From: an uncultured Dorea sp. | Lineage (GTDB): Bacteria; Bacillota; Clostridia; Lachnospirales; Lachnospiraceae | Direction: 5' to 3' | NCBI GenBank assembly: GCA_910578455.1 | Contig: CAJTQA010000030.1 | Location: 1-39,818 of the forward strand | DNA length: 39,818 bases | Shown here: in pieces, positions 24,666 to 31,547 of the stretch | Numbering within the stretch: the stretch's first letter is position 1 | Layout: each line of letters opens with the position of its first letter | Made by a program: the position numbers and the translations under genes | Notes under the pieces: model-generated | What the model saw: only the letters and a program-made list of their open reading frames with translations | What the model was told of the DNA's origin: nothing | Databases searched by the model: none

Positions 24666-24732
24666 AAATCAAAAGGGTAATAAAGGGCGGCCGGCTGCGG
24701 CTGCTCATTTTTTCGAGGAAAGGGGTGAGAAA

Positions 24733-25281
24733 ATGCCGACAAAATCCAATAACACAGGCGGGCGCGGCGGTGCGAGACCCGGTGCGGGAAGGAAGAAATC
24801 CGCTGTCAGGGAGAAAGCCGAGAACGGCAATCCGGGCGGACGCAGATTAGAAGTGCTGGATATTCCCGAAGTCGAGGGTGTCGATATGCCAAAGCCCCAT
24901 GAGTTCCTCTCCGCCGAGCAGCGTGACGGAAGTACGCTCCAAGCGGAGGAGATCTACACGGAAACCTGGGAGTGGTTAAAGAAGGTGGGCTGCGCGGCGA
25001 AGGTGTCGCCCCAGCTATTGGAGAGGTACGCTATGTGCAGCGCCCGCTGGATTCAGTGCGAGGAGATGACCAACCGCATGGGATTCCTCTCCAAGCACCC
25101 AACTACCCAGAAGCCGATCCCGTCCCCGTTCATCAATATCGGTATCAACTACATGAACCAGGCGGTGCGGCTCTGGAACGAGATCTTCCAGATCGTGAAG
25201 GAAAACTGCAGCACCGATTACGGGGAGATTTCTCCCCAGGATGATTTGATGGAGCGTCTGCTCCGGGCAAGGAAGGGGTGA
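24733..25281 (+). CDS. Phage terminase small subunit (P27 type)
   Basis: This 182-aa protein begins with a basic Gly/Arg-rich segment (GGRGGARPGAGRKKSAVRE) and continues with a helical core and a C-terminal oligomerisation region (FINIGINYMNQAVRLWNEI). This fits P27-family small terminases, which bind the packaging site and regulate the large subunit. ATG 24733 follows AAAGGGGTGAG. The large subunit gene is unusually far away (6.3 kb), separated by methylation genes and an accessory cassette. Confidence 0.82.
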   Translation: MPTKSNNTGGRGGARPGAGRKKSAVREKAENGNPGGRRLEVLDIPEVEGVDMPKPHEFLSAEQRDGSTLQAEEIYTETWEWLKKVGCAAKVSPQLLERYAMCSARWIQCEEMTNRMGFLSKHPTTQKPIPSPFINIGINYMNQAVRLWNEIFQIVKENCSTDYGEISPQDDLMERLLRARKG

Positions 25282-25285
25282 AGTC

Positions 25286-26071
25286 ATGTTTGAGAAAGTA
25301 AATCCGTGCCACCCGGATAAGGTGGCGGACCGTATCGCCGGCGCTCTGGTGGATGCGGCGTACAGGAAAGAAGAAAATCCCAGGATTGCTGTGGAGGTTC
25401 TCATCGGTCACGGCGTCAGCCACATTATCGCGGAGAGTTCCGTACACATCCCGCTGGGTGAGGTGTATACCATCGTGAAGCGCATTGCCGGGAATCTGCA
25501 CACGGATTATGTGAAAGTGCCGCAGGAAGGGCACCTTGCCGGGAACCAGGCAGAAGGAATCCGCTGCGGCGACAACGGCATCTTCAAAGGAATGCCAGTC
25601 ACGGAGGAGCAGAAAGCCCTCTGTGAGATCGCCAAAAGTGTGTATCACACTTACCCTTTTGATGGGAAGTACATCATTGACGAGGCAAGGCTGATCCTCT
25701 GCCAGAGCAATGCGCCCACAGCGGAACTGAAAAAGCTGTACCCCAACGCCGAGGTCAATCCCCTGGGCGACTGGACGGGCGGCACAGATGTGGATTCCGG
25801 CGCGACCAACCGGAAGCTCGGCTCTGATATGGCCGATTCGGTAACGGGCGGCGGACTGCACGGGAAAGACCTCTCCAAAGTGGATGTGTCTGTCAATATC
25901 TACGCTTGGCTGAAGGCGCAGGAAACCGGGAAGCCCGTGCAGCTTGCCTGCGCCATCGGGGATGATACGGTGGACGGCATTCCCTATAGAGAAATCGTGG
26001 AGACTGCCCGGAGATACATCCAGAACCTTGGCGGTTTTGAGAAATTTGCGGAATGGGGGCTGGTGCGATGA
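25286..26071 (+). CDS. metK: Short phage-type S-adenosylmethionine synthetase
   Basis: MetK makes SAM from methionine and ATP. The motifs HPDKVADRIAGALVDA (residues 9-24), a GDNGIFKG block that replaces the usual GDQGIMFGYA, and GGGLHGKDLSKVDVSVNIYA, equivalent to GGGAFSGKDPSKVDRS, are visible. At 261 aa it is about two thirds of the cellular enzyme (roughly 385-400 aa). It is the shortened form found in some Firmicutes phages. It overlaps the methyltransferase gene by 4 bp, so it may supply or tune SAM for phage DNA methylation. Activity is not certain given the shortening. Confidence 0.8.
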   Translation: MFEKVNPCHPDKVADRIAGALVDAAYRKEENPRIAVEVLIGHGVSHIIAESSVHIPLGEVYTIVKRIAGNLHTDYVKVPQEGHLAGNQAEGIRCGDNGIFKGMPVTEEQKALCEIAKSVYHTYPFDGKYIIDEARLILCQSNAPTAELKKLYPNAEVNPLGDWTGGTDVDSGATNRKLGSDMADSVTGGGLHGKDLSKVDVSVNIYAWLKAQETGKPVQLACAIGDDTVDGIPYREIVETARRYIQNLGGFEKFAEWGLVR

Positions 26072-27321
26072 AGACAACAACGGAAATGCAGCTTGTGCCG
26101 ATTGCCAAGCTGGTACCCTATGTGAACAACGCCCGCACCCATTCCCCGGAGCAGATCACAAAACTGCGCTCGTCCCTGCGGGAGTTCGGCTTTATCAATC
26201 CCGTCATCATCGACCGGGATTTTAATGTGATCGCCGGTCACGGCAGAATCCTGGCGGCAAAGGAGGAAGGCATCACTGAGGTTCCCTGTGTGTTTGCAGA
26301 CTACCTCAGTGAAGCTCAGAAGAAAGCCTATATCATTGCGGACAACCGTATGGCGATGGATGCCGGATGGGATGAGGAGCTTCTGCGGGTAGAGATTGAG
26401 TCTTTGCAGGGTATGGACTTTGATCCCCTGCTGACCGGTTTTGATGAAAAGGAACTGGCAGACCTGTTTGCGGATGATTCCGGCAGTGAAGCCAGGGATG
26501 ACGATTTTGACCTGACCGCTGCGTTGGAGAAAGCCTCCTTTGTGGAGCGGGGCGATGTCTGGACAATCGGCCGGCACCGCCTTGTGTGTGGAGACGCCAC
26601 CTCCGCCGAGGATGTAGCGAAGCTGATGGACGGCAGGAAGGCCAATCTCATCGTGACGGACCCGCCCTATGGCGTCTCCTTTAAAAGTTCCAGCGGCCTG
26701 ACCATACAGAACGACTCCATGAAAGAGGAGAAATTTTATAACTTCCTCCTCTCTGCTTTTCAGTGCATGGCGGAGCATCTGGAGAAAGGCGGCGCGGCCT
26801 ATGTGTTCCATGCAGATACTGAGGGGCTGAACTTTAGAAAAGCGTTCATTGACGCCGGATTTCATCTGGCTGGCGTGTGTATCTGGGTGAAGAACTCCCT
26901 GGTGCTGGGACGCTCAGACTACCAGTGGCAGCATGAGCCTGTGCTGTATGGATTTCTCCAAAACGGCAAGCACCCGTGGTATTCCGACCGCAAGCAGACT
27001 ACCATCTGGAACTACGACAAACCGAAGCGCAACGCCAACCACCCGACCTCCAAGCCTCTGGATTTGCTGGGGTATCCCATCGGGAACTCCACCCAGGAGA
27101 ACGCCGTGGTGATCGACACCTTTGGCGGTAGCGGTTCTACCATGATGGCCTGTGAACAGATGAACCGTGTCTGTTGCATGATGGAACTGGATGAGAAATA
27201 CGCATCGGTCATTCTCCGCAGGGCCGTGGAGAACGGCATCCCGCCGGAGGATATTTTTGTAGAGAGAAACGGAGAGCAGATCCCATACTCCAATCTTGTG
27301 AAGGAGGTGGAGACATCGTGA
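26068..27321 (+). CDS. ParB-like/DNA methyltransferase fusion
   Basis: The 417-aa protein has a ParB/Srx-like N-terminal domain (NNARTHSPEQITKLRSSLRE, VIAGHGRILAAKEEG) and an N4-cytosine/N6-adenine methyltransferase domain. The catalytic motif TDPPYGVSF (about 196-204) precedes the SAM motif DTFGGSGSTMMACE (about 349-362), the beta-class order. It probably protects phage DNA from host restriction. ATG 26068 overlaps the metK stop (ATGA), so SAM synthesis and use are translationally coupled. Confidence 0.9.
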   Translation: MKTTTEMQLVPIAKLVPYVNNARTHSPEQITKLRSSLREFGFINPVIIDRDFNVIAGHGRILAAKEEGITEVPCVFADYLSEAQKKAYIIADNRMAMDAGWDEELLRVEIESLQGMDFDPLLTGFDEKELADLFADDSGSEARDDDFDLTAALEKASFVERGDVWTIGRHRLVCGDATSAEDVAKLMDGRKANLIVTDPPYGVSFKSSSGLTIQNDSMKEEKFYNFLLSAFQCMAEHLEKGGAAYVFHADTEGLNFRKAFIDAGFHLAGVCIWVKNSLVLGRSDYQWQHEPVLYGFLQNGKHPWYSDRKQTTIWNYDKPKRNANHPTSKPLDLLGYPIGNSTQENAVVIDTFGGSGSTMMACEQMNRVCCMMELDEKYASVILRRAVENGIPPEDIFVERNGEQIPYSNLVKEVETS

Positions 27322-27488
27322 ACCCTATATATATCCATAGTAGAGAGCCGGACAGAGTCGGAAGAGATACACCAGATCCGTAGACTCTTACCCTGGGTAG
27401 TCTCTTTGACGGCTCCGGTGGTTTCCCGTTAGGCGGCTTGCTTTCCGGCATTGTGTACTACTCACAATTCCCGGAATTTTTGTTGTGA
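27318..27488 (+). pseudogene. N-terminal fragment of a C5-cytosine DNA methyltransferase
   Basis: A GTG at 27318 overlaps the preceding stop and has AAGGAGGTGG upstream. The frame reads NPIYIHSREPDRVGRDTPDP, a TAG stop at 27381, then TLTLGSLFDGSGGFPLGGLL and SGI before homology ends. LGSLFDGSGGFPLGG is the SAM-binding motif I at the start of phage C5-methyltransferases. The remaining 350 or so residues are absent; the accessory cassette begins instead. I infer that insertion or recombination removed the rest. Confidence 0.7.
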
Positions 27489-27498
27489 CATATTTTGT

Positions 27499-27558
27499 GC
27501 CGGATTCGCTTGCTATTTCCGCTGCTTAGAGTGATTAATGTAGTACCGAAAAACAAGG
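27499..27558 (+). repeat. Intergenic repeat, copy A (diverged)
   Basis: GGATTCGCTTGCTATTTCCG, CTTAGAGTGATTAATGTAG and TACCGAAAAACAAGG keep the order and spacing of copies B (28998) and C (30852). It stands directly before the ribosome binding site of the gene at 27570. Confidence 0.55.
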
Positions 27559-27569
27559 AGGTACAGGGA

Positions 27570-28292
27570 ATGCGAATTGAATTTCACAGAACAGGCGCGG
27601 AAAGGAAGGCGCTGGTAACAGCCATCGGGGAAATCCTGGAGGTCAGGCCGAAGTATAAAGGGATGCCGAGCGCCGCTTACGAAATCGGCTACTTTACAGT
27701 AACGAAAGAAGGTACGCTGGAATTTGATGACCGGGCCGACAGCGGGGAGGTGGAAAACCTGCTGGAGCAGCTTGCTGACCGGGGGATCGTTGCAGCACCC
27801 GCAGAAATGGCACAGGCATGGCTTAACGCAAGGGCAGAGGAATTATCCAAGGCAAGTGAAAACGAGCCACAGGAGGCGAACGTGGGGCTTACGGTGGAAA
27901 TCCCGCTTGATAAGGTATCGTTGGGCAATCTTACTAAGCTGCTGGAAGCCAAGGGCAAACTGATACGGAAAGCTTTGGGGATCAGCGAGCTTTCCTTTGA
28001 AATCATGGAGGACCGGGTGGCGTTTCCTTGGTTCGAAGAACTGCCCGATTCCGATGCTGCTAAAGCCTACACCCACTTCATTTCCGCACTCTGCGAGATG
28101 AGCAGGAATGCCAAGCGGGTAACAGCGACTGAGAAACCGGTGGAGAATGAGAAATACGCATTCCGCTGTTTTCTGCTGCGGTTGGGATTTATCGGCAGCG
28201 AATATAAAGCGGAGCGCAAGATCCTGCTGAAGAATCTGACCGGGTCCTCGGCTTTCAAGGATGGGGGTGTGAACCATGAAGTTTCCAAGTAG
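27570..28292 (+). CDS. Accessory-cassette protein sharing a C-terminal module with the amidoligase
   Basis: This 240-aa protein has AAGGAGG 7 nt before ATG 27570. The N-terminal part (about 1-80) begins MRIEFHRTGAERKALVTAIG. The middle is helical. The C-terminal segment NEKYAFRCFLLRLGFIGSEY, then a few residues and LLKNLTGSSAFKDG, matches the C-terminus of the amidoligase at 29092. The shared module suggests both act on a common partner or target. No enzyme motif is recognised in the rest. Confidence 0.65.
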   Translation: MRIEFHRTGAERKALVTAIGEILEVRPKYKGMPSAAYEIGYFTVTKEGTLEFDDRADSGEVENLLEQLADRGIVAAPAEMAQAWLNARAEELSKASENEPQEANVGLTVEIPLDKVSLGNLTKLLEAKGKLIRKALGISELSFEIMEDRVAFPWFEELPDSDAAKAYTHFISALCEMSRNAKRVTATEKPVENEKYAFRCFLLRLGFIGSEYKAERKILLKNLTGSSAFKDGGVNHEVSK

Positions 28293-28668
28293 AGAGATTG
28301 TGGAAAGCATCCGCCGGGAATATCCCGCCGGCACCCGTGTGGAACTGGTGCAGATGGATGATGTGCAGGCTCCGCCTGCCGGTATAAAAGGCACCGTCAA
28401 AGGTGTGGATGACACCGGTTCCCTCCTTATGCGCTGGGATAATGGCAGTGGCCTGAACGTGGTCTATGGGGAGGATATTGTCCGGAAAATCCCTGTGGTC
28501 AAGACAGTCTGTTATGGCAAAGCCAAAGAATGGTACAGCCGTGCGGAGGCAGAGCAGTTTTTCTTTCATGCGATGATGAATTCCGAGGGCAGTGAACAGA
28601 GCCGTTATATGAAAATATATACGGAATTGAGATTGGGAAACACACTCTGTACAGATGAGGAGGAATGA
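28276..28668 (+). CDS. DUF4314 domain protein
   Basis: This 130-aa protein overlaps the previous gene by 17 bp. The N-terminal half (YPAGTRVELVQMDDVQAPPA, GTVKGVDDTGSLLMRWDNGS) is the small beta-rich DUF4314 domain that occurs in many phage and conjugative-element proteins of Firmicutes. The C-terminal half is helical. Function unknown. It belongs to the accessory cassette around the amidoligase. Confidence 0.75.
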   Translation: MKFPSREIVESIRREYPAGTRVELVQMDDVQAPPAGIKGTVKGVDDTGSLLMRWDNGSGLNVVYGEDIVRKIPVVKTVCYGKAKEWYSRAEAEQFFFHAMMNSEGSEQSRYMKIYTELRLGNTLCTDEEE

Positions 28669-28671
28669 TCA

Positions 28672-28953
28672 ATGGAACAGGATATTTTAGAGCAGCTCTA
28701 TTTTGGCAGGATTGTGCCATGGGAAAACCGGAATGATAAGACGCCGGAGATAGAACAATGCAGTGAACAGGTTTATCAGGACATGGAGCATTTGACGCAG
28801 TTACTGGATGAGAATGGAAAAAAGATTCTTGAAAGGCTTATGGATAACCGTTCTGAACTGGAAAGCCACCAGATCCTGGAGGGATTCAAGGATGGATTCC
28901 GGCTGGGGGTTCAGCTTACGGCAGCAGGTCTTGGAAATAAAAATAAGCTGTAA
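28672..28953 (+). CDS. Small helical protein (93 aa), possibly DUF6809
   Basis: The gene starts 3 bp after the previous stop with a GAGGAGGAAT ribosome binding site. The opening MEQDILEQLYFGRIVPWENR and a helical body ending in EGFKDGFRLGVQLTAAGL resemble small mobile-element proteins grouped as DUF6809. No catalytic residues are visible. Role unknown. Confidence 0.6.
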   Translation: MEQDILEQLYFGRIVPWENRNDKTPEIEQCSEQVYQDMEHLTQLLDENGKKILERLMDNRSELESHQILEGFKDGFRLGVQLTAAGLGNKNKL

Positions 28954-28997
28954 AACACACAAATTCTGCCCGGAATCATTGTGTAATATATAGTGCG

Positions 28998-29056
28998 GAA
29001 TTAACTTGCTATTATCCCCTTTTAGAGCGAATATGTGTACACCGAAAGGGAAAACA
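28998..29056 (+). repeat. Intergenic repeat, copy B
   Basis: This 59-bp copy is identical to copy C (30852-30910) at 51 of 59 positions with no gaps. It includes TTTTAGAGCGAATATGT and CACCGAAAGGGAAAACA. It lies upstream of the amidoligase ribosome binding site, after the previous gene has ended. Confidence 0.8.
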
Positions 29057-29091
29057 CACAGCCGCAGGGCAGAAAAATGGAGGATTTCAGA

Positions 29092-30042
29092 ATGAATGAG
29101 AAAACAGCAAGGCAGATTGCAGAGATGAAAACACAGACAATCGGGGTCGAGGTGGAGATGAACAATATCACCCGGCAGAAGGCTGCGAAGGTTGCGGCTA
29201 CCTACTTTGGCACAGGCAGATATGAGAACACTGCCGGCCGCAACGGATACAGCACTTGGAGCGCATGGGACAGCCAGGGGCGCGAGTGGAAATTCCAGAA
29301 GGACGTTTCCATTGCGGGACCGGAAGAACAGGAATGCGAACTGGTTACCCCGATCCTGACCTACGGTGACATCGAAACCCTGCAGGAGCTTTGCAGACAA
29401 TTAAGACATGCAGGTGCAAAAAGTGATGCCAGCCGGGGCTGCGGGGTCCACATCCACATCGGGGCACAGGGGCACACGCCGCAGAGCCTCCGGAACCTTG
29501 CCAACATCATGGCGAGCCACGAAAGCCTGATCGCCGAGGCGCTGAAACTGGACCGGGGCCGCATGAGCCGTTACTGCCGCACGGTAGACCCACGGTTTTT
29601 GGAGCAGGTTAACCGCAGGAAGCCCCGCACGATGTCACAGCTTGCGGACATTTGGTACACCAGCAACGGCGCAAGCTGCGGCAGGAGCCACCACTACAAC
29701 GACAGCCGCTACCATATGCTCAACCTCCACGCCACCTTTACCAAAGGCACGGTCGAGTTCCGGCTCTTCCAGTTCGATGAGCCGACCGCCGAGCGCAGGG
29801 GCGGCATCCACGCAGGGCAGCTTAAGAGCTACATCCAGCTTTGCCTGGCCTTAAGCCAGATGGCGAAGAATGTGAGGACGGCAAGCCCTAAGCCCCAGCA
29901 GAACGAGAACCCCAAATACGCCATGCGCACCTGGCTCCTCCGCCTGGGCTTCATCGGCGAGGAGTTCGCAACGGCCAGAGATTTCCTGACCCGCAATCTT
30001 ACCGGGGACACAGCCTTCCGGCACGGCAGGGCCGCCGCTTGA
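29092..30042 (+). CDS. Amidoligase family protein (COOH-NH2 ligase)
   Basis: The 316-aa protein has the amidoligase/glutamine synthetase-like core. TIGVEVEM (about 16-23) supplies the metal-binding Glu residues, and RGCGVHIHIG (about 114-123) the His pair on a beta strand. A later segment GTVEFRLFQFDEPTA holds an ExR. This family (Amidoligase_2) forms amide or peptide bonds using ATP and is predicted in phages and bacteria to make or attach peptide tags. The C-terminal NPKYAMRTWLLRLGFIGEEF module is shared with the protein at 27570. ATG 29092 has GGAGG at 8 nt; the frame is open further upstream through the repeat. Confidence 0.85.
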   Translation: MNEKTARQIAEMKTQTIGVEVEMNNITRQKAAKVAATYFGTGRYENTAGRNGYSTWSAWDSQGREWKFQKDVSIAGPEEQECELVTPILTYGDIETLQELCRQLRHAGAKSDASRGCGVHIHIGAQGHTPQSLRNLANIMASHESLIAEALKLDRGRMSRYCRTVDPRFLEQVNRRKPRTMSQLADIWYTSNGASCGRSHHYNDSRYHMLNLHATFTKGTVEFRLFQFDEPTAERRGGIHAGQLKSYIQLCLALSQMAKNVRTASPKPQQNENPKYAMRTWLLRLGFIGEEFATARDFLTRNLTGDTAFRHGRAAA

Positions 30043-30067
30043 AGGACACGCAGGAGTTAGCCTCCTG

Positions 30068-30105
30068 CCACCTTTCCCCTGACCGCTTCGGCGGTCTTAA
30101 GGTGG
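30068..30105 (+). promoter_or_regulatory. Two-tier hairpin with UUCG loop between amidoligase and cyclotransferase genes
   Basis: Outer stem CCACCTT (30068-30074)/AAGGTGG (30099-30105) encloses the inner stem GACCGC-TTCG-GCGGTC (30081-30096). No T run follows, so it is probably not a terminator. It sits in the 99-bp leader of the cyclotransferase gene and may stabilise RNA or control its translation. Confidence 0.55.
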
Positions 30106-30141
30106 TAGAAGGGTGATCCCTTCGGAAAGGATGGAGTTACC

Positions 30142-30618
30142 ATGAAAGAAAAAAGATACTATATCGCTTATGGCAGTAACCTCAATGTCGGGCAGATGCG
30201 GATGCGCTGCCCGCACGCCACAATCCTCGGCACGGCAAATCTTAAGGGCTGGGAACTGCTTTTTAAGGGGAGCAAGACCGGCTCCTACCTGACCATCGAG
30301 AAGAGCGAAGACGGCACGGTACCTGTGGTGATCTGGGAGGTGACGGCTCCAGATGAAGCCGCCCTCGACCGCTACGAGGGATTCCCCAATTTCTACTACA
30401 AACGGGACATTAAACTCCAGTACAAAGGCATACGCACGGGGAAACGCAGGACGGTGACGGCCTTTGCCTACATTATGCATGAGGACAGGCCGATTGGGAT
30501 TCCGGGCAATTTCTATATGCGGACCTGCCTGGAAGGGTACGACACCTTCCGCTTTGATAAAAACGTCCTGGTTGATGCCTATGATAAATGCAGGGAGGTA
30601 TGTGGATATGAAAGATAA
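30142..30618 (+). CDS. Gamma-glutamylcyclotransferase-like (AIG2/GGCT) protein
   Basis: This 158-aa GGCT-fold protein has the substrate-loop motif YIAYGSNLN (about 8-16) and the catalytic Glu in LDRYEGFP (about 73-80). GGCT enzymes cleave gamma-glutamyl amides or isopeptide-like bonds by cyclisation. Comparative genomics has linked amidoligases with GGCT-like enzymes, with one making and the other removing an amide-linked tag. Their adjacency here fits that pairing. The target is unknown. GGATGGAG precedes the ATG. Confidence 0.85.
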   Translation: MKEKRYYIAYGSNLNVGQMRMRCPHATILGTANLKGWELLFKGSKTGSYLTIEKSEDGTVPVVIWEVTAPDEAALDRYEGFPNFYYKRDIKLQYKGIRTGKRRTVTAFAYIMHEDRPIGIPGNFYMRTCLEGYDTFRFDKNVLVDAYDKCREVCGYER

Positions 30619-30808
30619 CATCATAAGGACGGCGTTCTGCCCGCTGTGCGGCAGAACCTACCACGGCGCTCCGGCGCTTTCCAGAGAGGACAACGAAACG
30701 CTCATCTGCCCGGACTGCGGCACAAGGCAGGCGCTCCAGTCTATCGGCGTGGAGCCATCCGAGCAGGAACAGATCATTGAAACGATCCACCGCCACACGC
30801 AGGAGTAA
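30608..30808 (+). CDS. Small zinc-ribbon protein of the accessory cassette (66 aa)
   Basis: ATG 30608 lies within the end of the cyclotransferase gene (11-bp overlap) with GGGAGGT upstream. CPLCG (about 11-15) and CPDCG (about 34-38) make a zinc ribbon; an acidic helical tail follows. Tight coupling suggests it works with the cyclotransferase, perhaps as a binding adaptor. Confidence 0.7.
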   Translation: MKDNIIRTAFCPLCGRTYHGAPALSREDNETLICPDCGTRQALQSIGVEPSEQEQIIETIHRHTQE

Positions 30809-30851
30809 TATATACAATTTGTTCCTCCAATCTTTGTACAGATTATGCTCA

Positions 30852-30910
30852 GAATTGACTTGATAATATGTGCTTTTAGAGCGAATATGTACACACCGAA
30901 AGGGAAAACA
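30852..30910 (+). repeat. Intergenic repeat, copy C
   Basis: 51 of 59 bases match copy B at 28998. It precedes the ribosome binding site of the 63-aa gene at 30932. TTGACT at 30856-30861 could be a -35 box, but no -10 lies at the right distance. Confidence 0.8.
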
Positions 30911-30931
30911 AAGAAAACGGAGGACGCCAAC

Positions 30932-31123
30932 ATGAAAGCCTACAACGCCTTTAGAACACAGGTTGAGAACATCAAGACTGAGAAGGACCTCAAAGATGCT
31001 CACATTAGCATTTGCCGCGCATACAGCGCCTACCGCATCAGCTGCGAGCAGTTCATGGAGCTCCGGAAGATGATGATTTCCAAGAGAGCCGAAAAAGGCT
31101 TTTCTTGGGGCAAGGGCATTTAA
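30932..31123 (+). CDS. Small basic helical protein (63 aa)
   Basis: GGAGG lies about 8 nt before ATG 30932. The product is helical and basic (MKAYNAFRTQVENIKTEKDL, MELRKMMISKRAEKGF). No known domain. It is controlled by repeat copy C and is the first of two small genes before the large terminase. Confidence 0.6.
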   Translation: MKAYNAFRTQVENIKTEKDLKDAHISICRAYSAYRISCEQFMELRKMMISKRAEKGFSWGKGI

Positions 31124-31153
31124 AAAACGGCGCAGGACACGGAGGGTAAAATC

Positions 31154-31441
31154 ATGACGATCAACGAAGCGATGAAAAAGTACAGACTGCCGAACCCCAC
31201 AACAACCGAGGATTTGGAGATGCGGTTCTCAGGCATGGACGGCAAAACGCTGAATTTTGGAGACAAGGTTCTTCTTGCCGGATACTACTACAACGGGAGA
31301 AACAAGCCCTGCTACTTCGGCGCAGCATACGAGTTCCTTACCGATGATCACACCTGCGAAGGGATGATCGGGCTGAGAGCAGCCAGCGGGGTTGAGTTCG
31401 AGGATGACGGCCACGCCATCGCCTGGGCGATGCAGCAGTAA
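31154..31441 (+). CDS. Small protein of unknown function (95 aa)
   Basis: GGAGGGTAAAATC precedes the ATG. Mixed alpha/beta protein with FGDKVLLAGYYYNGRNKPCY and an acidic C-terminus. It has no recognised domain. It ends about 106 bp before the terminase start and belongs to the accessory cassette by position. Confidence 0.6.
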   Translation: MTINEAMKKYRLPNPTTTEDLEMRFSGMDGKTLNFGDKVLLAGYYYNGRNKPCYFGAAYEFLTDDHTCEGMIGLRAASGVEFEDDGHAIAWAMQQ

Positions 31442-31547
31442 AGAAAACCAACAGAGAACGAGCCGCATGGCTCTTTCTCTCGTACAGAACCATTTTGAAA
31501 GTCGCAGCGATGCGGCTTATTTTTATGCCATTCGGGAGGTGGTGCCT

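Noticed and set aside
25145..26080. Minus-strand open frame opposite the metK gene
   Set aside because: Antisense of a clear MetK homologue; no ribosome binding site.
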